From positions 5,316,473 through 5,380,472 of the forward strand of contig OY811979.1 of assembly GCA_963681505.1 (NCBI GenBank): 64,000 nt of DNA, given 5' to 3'. Source of the DNA: Eunapius fragilis (taxonomy: Eukaryota; Porifera; Demospongiae; Spongillida; Spongillidae). Positions 55,761 through 64,000 of this stretch are shown here, piece after piece. Under the pieces are notes generated by a model. It did no database searches and had not been told where the DNA came from. It saw only the letters and a program-made list of their open reading frames with translations. Position numbers and translations under genes: made by a program. The first letter of the stretch is position 1; every line of letters begins with the position of its first letter.

Positions 55761-56346
55761 CCCTCATGAGTCCAGATCAGAGAATTAATAGGTTGCATGT
55801 ATGTCTTTTTATAAATCCAAGGTGTCATCACTTACATACAGAGCTTGAGTGGTTATATAATTATAATAATTTCTCTCTCATACAGGTTGCACATCAGGAG
55901 GCCATATGCAATATTTACTTTCACTTGATTATGTGTATGTGCTGTCACGTGATTAGTCTGTACGATTGAACCTTTGTTGATCACAGTCAGTGCGTGAGGG
56001 TTCTGACAACCTGTGCACTGTCTGTGTGTTGTTCCAAGTGTTGCTCATACTAGTGTCCTCACTGCACCACATACATAGGGGTTTGGTTATTTGGCACTTC
56101 AAAGGGCCAGTGAATTAGGTGCTTTTGACTTGCAATGGGAAGTCTAGCTGATCAATTATGCTGATACTGAATTTTTTTATATAATAAAGTCGCTTGTGTT
56201 CTACTTTAAAATTTAATGTGAGTGGCAACCTAAGTCAGCAACACATCACAACCACGTCACTTCGAGGTCCCTGTTCCATCGGGAAAGCTTTCAGCAAATG
56301 AATAGTTGAGTTTACATTCTTGCCAGTAGGCTTGGCAGTTGGCATA

Positions 56347-56390
56347 TCGGAAGTCTCGCTAGAGACTTCCATATAGGTTTTGACCCGACT
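56347..56390 (+). mobile_element. Intact 5' terminus of a Helitron-like element
   Basis: A^TCGGAAGTCTC, loop GCTA, GAGACTTCC, ATATAGG: a perfect 9-bp-stem hairpin at the very start, the same plan as copies A and B with a different stem sequence. Copy C (28387) is a deleted version of this one. The rest of the element is not continuous; matching internal and 3' parts appear at 57780-58485, separated by about 1.4 kb that includes an ankyrin-like exon remnant and a small ORF. Confidence 0.65.
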
Positions 56391-56591
56391 AGAGTGGAAC
56401 CACGTATAAATGACCCAGTAATGGCACCGTGTTTCTATGCAACCTATGCTTTTTATATATTATTATTTACATGCATAGCTTTGTTGTGACATAAAGGGCA
56501 TAATAAGAGACTTTATTTGGGAAAAAAAAAAATTTGATTTTTTATTTTGCAAGTTTGTAACAACACAACATTACAAAACATTACATAACTA

Positions 56592-56859
56592 TCACCACAT
56601 GTCTCCAAGATCACATTCGTCGTGATCTTCTTCATCATCGTCATCTACTTGGCCACTTTCAGCTTCAGGTTCCCCTGAAGCTGAAAGTGAAACCTTTGAA
56701 CTGATTCTTTGACATTACCTTGTATGCCTCCCAGTCAGAGACTGTTTGGGCAGCCCTCTTCTCCCGTCTATGTTGGTTTCTCCTGCTTTGTGTGTAAAGC
56801 CTTCTGCGTTTAGCCCTCTCCATATATGCAGCTTTCCTAGCTGCATCGCGGTTGGCCAC
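56592..56859 (-). CDS. Small basic/acidic protein, unrecognised
   Basis: MANRDAARKAAYMERAKRRR, then LYTQSRRNQHRREKRAAQTV and SDWEAYKVM. After a short frame change it ends in an acidic tail (SGEPEAESGQVDDDDEEDH, DECDLGDMW) and a stop at 56592. An AATAAA lies about 55 bp downstream (near 56537), so transcription and polyadenylation are plausible. The basic helix resembles the charged repeats of copies A and B in style, so it may be an element gene. Its 5' side overlaps an ankyrin-like fragment on the other strand. No known family. Confidence 0.4.
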
Positions 56860-56877
56860 AGGCTGTGTCTCTAACAG

Positions 56878-56918
56878 AGACCGTCTCCCTGCACTGGGCC
56901 CTTTGTATCAGAGGCATG
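56878..56918 (+). pseudogene. Ankyrin exon 2-like remnant
   Basis: After CTCTAACAG the frame gives ETVSLHWALCIRGM before GTATGT. It aligns with the start (GETSLHWAAYRG) and end (RDM) of ankyrin exon 2 with the middle missing. It is a decayed duplicate 1.2 kb beyond the gene's stop. Confidence 0.5.
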
Positions 56919-57779
56919 GTATGTGAGTTTTACTGTTACAGCCCGGCATAGTGTTGATATCATCGATGTTGTTGGAGTATTGATCTGATTGTGTAGTTGG
57001 GGGGAGGGGGGGAGGGGCTGCTGATGGTAGATCTTGTGCAGTTTCCTGCATGTTGTTTGAACAATGGGCTTAACAATAACCTTTGCCTAGTACCTAGAAC
57101 GTAGCTCTCATCTGGGTCCTCTTTTGATTTTCGAATGTCTTAGCTACTGGGTTGTAGGTCAGATGGAAGTACTACTTTCCCCTGTCACTACGTAAACGGA
57201 TCGTCTCATCCACACTTTTTATGAATGTGCAAGGAATCTGTCATTTTAAGAGCTTTTCCCACTCTCTCTCATGCACAGGTTAAGGTTTCTTTCCGCCAAT
57301 AGAGTAGGGTTGAGCCAAACCGCAGCGCGCGCGCACCGCCCGTTAACAAAAATAGTTAATTTTTAATAACTGTTGAATAAACCCAATTTGTGTTATAAAA
57401 ATGGCAGCTCTCTAAGCTATCGTCGTTTTTGAATTATTTTGAACAAACGGTAAGTGGTGCATTGCTATTTAAAGTATGTATAGGTATAGGAATCACTGGA
57501 GTTTGATCTAACCACACAGCGAGACCCATTGCTATATCCTAGAAAGTGCAGTGAACGCGTGAGCGTGGTCGAGTAAAGTTGGGTCACGTGGAATTAAAGT
57601 AACTGAAGGTTTAAATGGACCAAAAACTCCCTAGTGATTTAGTTTGGGTCTCCCGCTACTTAAAAATGTGTTTGTCTTCATTGCACCACTTAAAAATGGC
57701 CGAGATACTTTTCAAACCACCCCAGAATTCCTTATACGAAGTTCCACTCTATGAATTAATTAAAATCACGCGACCCTAC

Positions 57780-58485
57780 CGTAGCTTCGCTCCCGACGAT
57801 CGGATCGTCTAACTTGTTGCGGCAATCGATCTAGAAGTCAAAACTGAGTAGTTTCGTTTTTGTTTCACGTCGTAGAATCGCGTGGTTGTCGAGAACGAAA
57901 AATACTGCCGTCCTCGTTCCCCTTCCAAATATAATGGGCGGGTCGTTTGCTTCTTCTTCTTCTTGAGAACTCATAACTCGGGACAGGAACACTTTTAAGC
58001 AATGAAAATTGCACCAATAGCTTTAGAATTTGCTGGAGGACTCGCTGTGATACAAAAAGCCTATATACGGTCTTATCAATTCTAATTAAGCAAAGGTACC
58101 TAGAAATTTTTCACAATACGTCTGGATGGAATTAAATCGAAAGGGGGGAAACCTGCGATGCAACAGTGATTTGGGTGTTAAAAACATTAAGGAAACAAGT
58201 AAATAAAAACATTCTCTCTGAGAAAGTTGGTAGGATATAGGTTTTTCAGGCAAATAGTATACTGGTGTAAAAAGCAAGGAAACAAGTTTCATCAGAAGGG
58301 AAAATGTAATAGTCCTATATTTAGCACAGAAACAGCATATGCCTTAGTCGAAGTGTGCTAAATATAGGACTATTACATTTTCCCTTCTGATGAAACTTGT
58401 TTCCTTGCTTTTTACACCAGTATACTATTTGCCTGAAAAACCTACATGTATATCCCACCAACTTTCTCAGAGAGAATGTACTTGT
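57780..58485 (+). mobile_element. Helitron-like element, copy D (internal part and 3' fold-back)
   Basis: 57780-58060 matches copy C in inverse orientation (CGACGATCGGATCGT, AGTAGTTTCGTTTTTGTT, CTTCTTCTTCTTCTTG, GGACAGGAAC). 58195-58485 is the 3' fold-back: arms 58195-58328 and 58354-58485 around a 25-nt loop, identical except two small indels. No coding region. Confidence 0.65.
58195..58485. repeat. Near-perfect 130-bp-stem fold-back
   Basis: The arms share ACAAGTAAATAAAAACATTC (right arm lacks part of it), GAGAAAGTTGG, GGTGTAAAAAGCAAGGAAAC, TCAGAAGGGAAAATGTAATA and CCTATATTTAGCACA. The two differences are an 8-base gap near the outer end and a CATGTA insertion in the right arm. Confidence 0.95.
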
Positions 58486-58666
58486 TACATGTGGAAGTAA
58501 TTTTTTTTTATGCACAGAAAGATGTGTGTATGAGACCATGAGCATATCAAACCATTTACTGGGCACCAAGGTATCACAAATGTCACCAAGTCATGCACAC
58601 ATCATTCAGCACATCAAAATACAATGGTGGGGAGGGAGGGGGGGGAGGGGGAGGAACAACCACTTC

Positions 58667-61600
58667 TCAATTGTGGCAATCGTTACCATGCTGTCTAAAG
58701 GCTTGTATGTCTCCCTTCCTAAACTGTCTCCCACAGCGAAGGCACTTCAGGTTGGGATCAAGTAGCAAGGCATCGCTTGGTACGTTGGGAATACCCCCGA
58801 GATGGTGGCGGTGGTGGTTGTGGGACGACCCCCTCCTATCCACGCAACCCAAACCTTTATTCAAGGGTGACTGCAGAAACTGGTCACATCCTCCTTGCTG
58901 AGGGGAGCGGTGGTTGTCGAGTGGATACTGCTCTGCATTGATGGAGGGCTAGTGGGTGGGGGGGTGCCCCTTGGTGGTAACCTTGCTGGTCGGTAGGTGC
59001 AGTAGCATGTTGCAGGGGCTGCCCCAAGTTGTTGCCGGGATGGAAGTTCCCCTCGGGCATCATGTGATCACCACAGCTGTGGTGCTGTTGTACATGTGAG
59101 GGAGGAGTAAGTGGAGAGATGATCTCCAGCACACACACACAGGTTGACCAGCTCTTTTGTGAGCATATGGGCTGTTATATGAAGTGTTATAATGAAACGG
59201 GATAAGCCAGACCTTAAAGCAGTATTGGAAAGAGTTGTATTTGGTTGGCTAATAACTCTTGATCTACTGATTGGCAGTCATTATTACACAGGCAACAAGC
59301 TAATGTGTAAGAAACAAAGATTTCAAATTTATTGTGACAGGTGGAACGAGCAAGTATAGATACATGTGGACGTACAAGTACCGTATAACTACATACCATA
59401 TACATACGCTTTAAATGTTCGGTTTCTTGTTTTAAGTGTTCTGTGTCCCTTTTCAAATGTTCAGTTTGTTTTTTCAGCTGTTCATTTTCGGTGCGCAACT
59501 GTTGTGTCTGTGTGTGTGAAACACATTATCAAGCAGTAACCTGACTGCTACACATTATCAAGCAGTAACCTGACTGCTACACGTTATCAAGCAGTAACCT
59601 GACTGCTACATATTATCAAGCAGTAACCTCACTGCTACACATTATCAAGCAGTAACCTGACTGCTACACATTATCAAGCAGTAACCTCACTGCTACACAT
59701 TATCAAGCAGTAACCTGACTGCTACACATTACCAAGCAGTAACCTGACTGCTACACATTATCAAGCAGTAACCTCACTGCTACACATTATCAAGCAGTAA
59801 CCTCACTGCTACACATTATCAAGCAGTAACCTGACTGCTACACATTACCAAGCAGTAACCTGACTGCTACACATTATCAAGCAGTAACCTCACTGCTACA
59901 CATTATCAAGCAGTAACCTCACTGCTACACATTATCAAGCAGTAACCTCACTGCTACACATTATCAAGCAGTAACCTGACTGCTACACATTATCAAGCAG
60001 TAACCTCACTGCTACACATTATCAAGCAGTAACCTCACTGCTACACATTATCAAGCAGTAACCTCACTGCTACACATTATCAAGCAGTAACCTCACTGCT
60101 ACACATTATCAAGCAGTAACCTGACTGCTACACATTACCAAGCAGTAACCTGACTGCTACACATTATCAAGCAGTAGCCTCACTGCTACACATTATCAAG
60201 CAGTAACCTCACTGTTACACAAGCCATAAGCACACGTGATGCAAACAACATGTCCTGCCGTTGGGAAAGTTTGGGCCTGGAATACTCTTCACAGAAAAGT
60301 GCAAGATGTACTTGAAGAAGTTGAATATATCAATTGGAGTACTAAAATCGTCCTCCCTCCCTCCCTCCACCCTCCCTTCCCTATCTAACAAGCAGTTGCT
60401 CTAGACTTAAAACATGATCCTTTTGGGTAGCACATCATTATTATGGGATCGTCGCAACGTAAAGGGGCCTAAAGCGATAAAATTGCATCAAAGTTTGAGT
60501 GTGTAATTAAGATGTATGATTTAAAATTTCAGGCCACTGTAACTCCATGATAGACAAACTGATTTTCACTTCGTAAGAAAGAAGTTGTAGAGGACATTTA
60601 GTGTCTTTTTGAATATCAAAATAATTTGAAAACTTGAAAAATTTGCACTGCTGCAAAAATCCCATATTTTAATTATGTGTGCTCAACCAGCTCTATAACA
60701 GATACCTAGCTACATGTATACCTAAAGGCAAAAATAACCACATGAACACACTGAAGACTGCGGTAAAGATCTTACGACCTCTTTCATAAGGACAATAATT
60801 TCGTATGAGTGCTAAATGACACAGTACACCACATCACCTACGTCAATATCAATATCACAACGTTAACATACCAGCTGCTGCTGCATCTCTAAGTCCTTAT
60901 TATGTTTACACTTCAACGATTCAAGTTGACTTTGTAGCAATTCATTTTCCTCGGTCAACTTTCCTATCTATGTAGACAGCACACGACTGATTCATGGGCA
61001 ATACATAGCAGTGGGAAAACAACTTCAGCTGTATGGTTAGTGTAAATATCACAGAAGTTATTTTTATTGAATTAGTGAAGGTGTTATGGGGATGTTTGAA
61101 GGAACTGGCCATTAGCTAACACTTCATTAGGCAACATTCAGCTCTTCACTGGATGAAAGGTTCAATGATGCCACTGTTCAAGTGTGTCTCGTACTTCCAT
61201 ACTCTCATACTTCCACATTCTCATACCTCCATACTCTCATACTCTCATCCTCTCAACCTTCCATACCCTTTCCCCTTGCTGCAGATGGTCGCCTTTATTC
61301 TGGGGAAGACCCTGGTCTAGTTCATTTTTGTCTTTGTATGGTATGCTAGAAATGTGCTTGGATATACTAGTAACTTGCTTGGAATATTTGCCAAGAATAC
61401 TGTTCTGGTAGGCCTCCTCTTCCCCTAAGCTCTTGGCTAGCAGACCATCATAGTACTCCCTCTGCTCCTTTGTGTCTTCAAACTGTGCTTTCAAGTTCAC
61501 ACGGTCTAGCCTTTCATAGAGGAAGTCCCTCTTGTATGTGTTGCACTAATGAAAACAGACCACACAAATTCAATCACTATCACATTGTACACAAGGTTAG

Positions 61601-62593
61601 TGACATTGAAAATAGATCTACTTTTAAAACCCCTTGGAGTTTACTTAGCTGCATTTCCACTATGTCTGGACAAAACCTTCCTATAAACCACCATTCCACA
61701 CATAGCCTAACCTATGCTAACCTGTTCCTGCAACAGGCTTAGCCCTCTAGACCCAATCTATTCTGACCTGTTCCTGCAAGGTTTAACCCTTCAGACCCAA
61801 CCTATGCTAATTTGTTCCTGCAGTAGGCCTAGCTATGTGAAATGGACAGTGTGTATGACTGTATGTGTGTGTGTGTGTATTTCTGTTTGTGTGCTGACAG
61901 TACAGTGTCTAACCATTCTTATGTAACTATGCACACCTCATTGATACCTATACTAGTCACCCTTAAATGTGTGTCATGTATAAATGTGACTACAAGGAAT
62001 TTTTGTGTGTGGGGAAGAAGACCTCCTGAGGAAACAAACCTAGGCCCACGATCATAAAGCAGAACAAATTGGTATGCATCAGAATAATAAGATATGGGAG
62101 GAGGGGAAGGGGAGGAGGGGTGTGGTGAGGGAGGGAGGAGTGGTGTGGTGTGGAGGGAGGAGTGGTGTGGGAGGAGCAGTGGTGTTGGTGGGAAGGGAAT
62201 GATTGAGGGTGTGATTGGAGCGGAGGAGGATGGTAATAGGACATGTTAGGAGACTGGCATTAATTTATTGCTGGGGGGGGTGGTACAGTGATGTGAATAG
62301 ATAACAATTGGTGCAATTCAGTTGGTCCATGTACACTGGGAAAAACTACAATCTGCATACAGACCAATTAACAACAATTTTTAACACACACAGGTCCAAC
62401 TTAACTACTCCACACACACATACACACACATGCACACACATACACTAAGGTACTCTGGTACTTCAGTGTTCCTACTTCCTCCTTTTGAGGAAGAGCGGTC
62501 CAAGGTGCTATCCTCCTCCTTGGTGACCACACCCTCCCACACCCTCGTCTCCTTCAACTTGCTCTTGGGGGAGGCAGTCACACTGCTTTGCAT
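58667..62593 (-). CDS. NEMO/optineurin/ABIN-like UBAN protein
   Basis: Exon 62593-62444: MQSSVTASPKSKLKETRVW. Exon 61545-61267 (acceptor CATTAG, donor GTATGG): CNTYKRDFLYERLDRVNLKA then EDTKEQREYYDGLL; Y..DF..ER..R is the ubiquitin-binding UBAN core. Exon 60967-60872: GKLTEENELLQSQLESLKCK. Exon 59498-59408: RTENEQLKKQTEHLKRDTEH. A His/Pro/Gln-rich last exon (about 59130-58667) ends in a zinc finger, LKCLRCGRQFRKGDIQAFRQ then HGNDC (C-x2-C-x14-H-x3-C). Coiled coil, UBAN, then a C-terminal CCHC finger is the layout of NEMO and optineurin, which read linear or K63 ubiquitin in NF-kB or autophagy signalling. UBAN here precedes some of the coiled coil, more like ABIN. One frame change occurs in the last exon. 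Confidence 0.55.
59517..60225 (+). repeat. 29-bp minisatellite, about 24 units
   Basis: The unit CACATTATCAAGCAGTAACC TGACTGCTA (29 bp) has two main versions (CCTGACT and CCTCACT). In each unit AGCAGT and ACTGCT form a 6-bp stem, so the array is a row of identical small hairpins. It lies in an intron of the NEMO-like gene. Confidence 0.95.
60230..60870. other. Intron DNA with a shared dispersed block
   Basis: ATTTGAAAACTTGAAAAA at 60624 is also found at 49463. The surrounding 60470-60670 block is probably a diverged member of the same dispersed repeat. Nothing coding. Confidence 0.4.
62090..62290. repeat. G/T-rich low-complexity intron
   Basis: GGAGGAGTGGTGTGGTG-type repeats between two exons of the NEMO-like gene. 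Confidence 0.8.
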
Positions 62594-62699
62594 GTCCCCT
62601 CTCGCTGTGCCCCTCCCCCTGTGCTCCCCTTACCCCCCCTCCCTCTTATCCTCCCACCTACCTGGGTATGTACTATGTGCTTAGAGGAAGATGGAGTCA

Positions 62700-64000
62700 G
62701 TTGCCATGACTAAGGGGCTGAGGTTTGAAGGGCATGTTGTCAGTCCAACCATTTAACAAAAGGACCAGTCGGGCACTAAGCTGGTAGGGACTTGATCTTC
62801 TTCTCATGCATGCATTGTGTACAGTTGTGTGTTATGTACATTGCATGTAACTAGAAGAGATGTTGGACAAGGTTCTTATTCTGTGCTATTTTCAATGTTT
62901 ATAACTTGCATCATAAGCCTCAAATTGCTTTAAGTGCCTTAACAGCATGCCCATTGATTAATATAGCATGGCCTGCAGAAGATTTTGGGAGACTTCATTT
63001 CAAAGGCCTTCATTAATTGAATGCATTCAGAGTGCATGTGCTTTCTCTTCCCTTCCTTCACATTGGCACCCCAAACTCTACAATGGCTGCTTAGATTGCA
63101 CTTTGCATTCTTGATTTGTGTGAGCACAACGTTCAAGTATTTCAAATTGGACTCACGAAAGCATATGCATAGAATGCTGTACCTGGACCACCAAAAATGT
63201 GTTTATAAATTTAGCTCGAATCCTCTGGAGGATTGGAACTTCCTGGAAAAGATAACTTCATTTTAACGTTTCATTAAAACCACCGCCCTCAACATTATTG
63301 ATATTTTTGAAAATGATTCTAGAAATGCAAATTCAATGCGATTTGAGAATGTCATGTGCCTACCCCCCCCCCCCCCCCCCCCCCCCGCGAACATCATGAT
63401 GACCAACATCAAGGTGATGTTATCTTTTCCTAAATAGTTCAGAGCCCCCCCCTTAGTGATATCTTATATTATGTAAATGATAGGTGCCACTCCTACTTAT
63501 TTTATGCAGGTTTATTCAACTACTAGGTTTATATACTTTTTTTTTTGGCATTTTGGTTGTTGTGTAAGGAGCTGTCAGTGTTAGCATGGATGGACAGCTG
63601 GTATTTTTCAACAGAAATATGAACCCCTGTAGTGATACCGTAATAGATGTGATTACAAGCAGTAGGCTCAGCCTCCAGTGAAGCCGAACTGACGAATGAG
63701 ATGTACAGTAGACTAAGGTATACCTTAATGAGGGAAAATGCTTGGGCTATCCTTGCACGGTCCAGCTGGCTTACCTATGCTGTTCTGTATTATATTATAT
63801 AATTTTGTATGTTTAAACCACTATTTGTCCTGCCAGAATTTCACTACTGTGCACTAGCTTTTAAGCTCTTCCTTTGAACAACACAAAACGGAAATGGTAT
63901 GATTCAAGGTAGTGCTTATCTTGTACGTCTTTTTCTCAGTTCTCTTTTATGTTTGTTGTCCTCAAGTGATGCACTTGATTGAGCTAGAACATGTAATCCG
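62700..64000. other. No gene recognised
   Basis: AT-rich DNA with a C-run (about 63364-63387). A short open phrase at 63566-63660 (GAVSVSMDGQLVFFNRNMNP) could be an exon but has no clear partner. Confidence 0.45.

Noticed and set aside
59517-60225. CRISPR-like array of 29-bp repeats
   Set aside because: Units are directly adjacent with no unique spacers and the locus is an animal intron; it is a minisatellite.

Overview
The window is animal genomic DNA, most likely from a marine invertebrate. A sponge is my best guess and is not proven. The reasons are GT-AG introns of roughly 50-500 bp, an Sp-type zinc-finger factor with a Btd box (an animal-specific family), axonemal dynein, HERC, Roco and NEMO/optineurin-like exons, and repeat-rich mobile-element proteins of a kind I recall from sponge and cnidarian gene sets. 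Coding sequence is sparse. Most of the DNA is intron, minisatellite, (TG)n and (GTAT)n microsatellites, G or C homopolymers, palindromic MITEs and transposon pieces. No rRNA, tRNA or CRISPR array was recognised.

Layout. 1-14 kb: repeats, two fragments of a DUF6589-type element gene, a RecQ-like helicase fragment on the minus strand, a 1.8 kb fold-back repeat whose arms both carry the same 22-bp minisatellite, and two copies of a dispersed repeat, one split by a MITE. 14.1-15.3 kb and 23.3-28.4 kb: three copies (A, B, C) of a Helitron-like family. 15.5-19.5 kb, minus strand: MYND-finger exons and spectrin-repeat exons separated by 1.4 kb of pure purine/pyrimidine DNA. 20.8-23.2 kb: PPR-like coding sequence cut by a hAT-like element, then an open exon of unknown identity. 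28.7-29.9 kb: an Sp-family transcription factor. 30.1-38.3 kb: broken or partial copies of OLA1 (minus), a DNAH7/12-type dynein heavy chain (plus), one mitochondrial Hsp70 exon (plus) and a Roco/LRRK-like ROC-COR segment (plus). 40.3-42.8 kb: coiled-coil exons and a short gene start. 43.1-47.5 kb, minus strand: BTB-like exons and a HERC-type RCC1 gene. 48.4-55.6 kb, plus strand: an ankyrin-repeat gene with one repeat per exon and a LINE in its fourth intron. 56.3-58.5 kb: more Helitron-like pieces and a small basic/acidic ORF. 58.7-62.6 kb, minus strand: a NEMO/optineurin/ABIN-like gene.

The HERC-type and ankyrin genes are head to head and probably share a promoter interval of about 840 bp, into which a 65-bp perfect palindrome has inserted. 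Many conserved exons carry single-base frame breaks. Some may be assembly errors at homopolymers rather than true decay, so 'pseudogene' calls are provisional.

The most unusual element is the Helitron-like family. Each copy begins with A^TC followed at once by a perfect short hairpin and an ATATAGG box. The copies that reach far enough carry a very large 3' fold-back with stems of up to about 130 bp. Copy B also contains an exon flipped between 250-bp inverted repeats.
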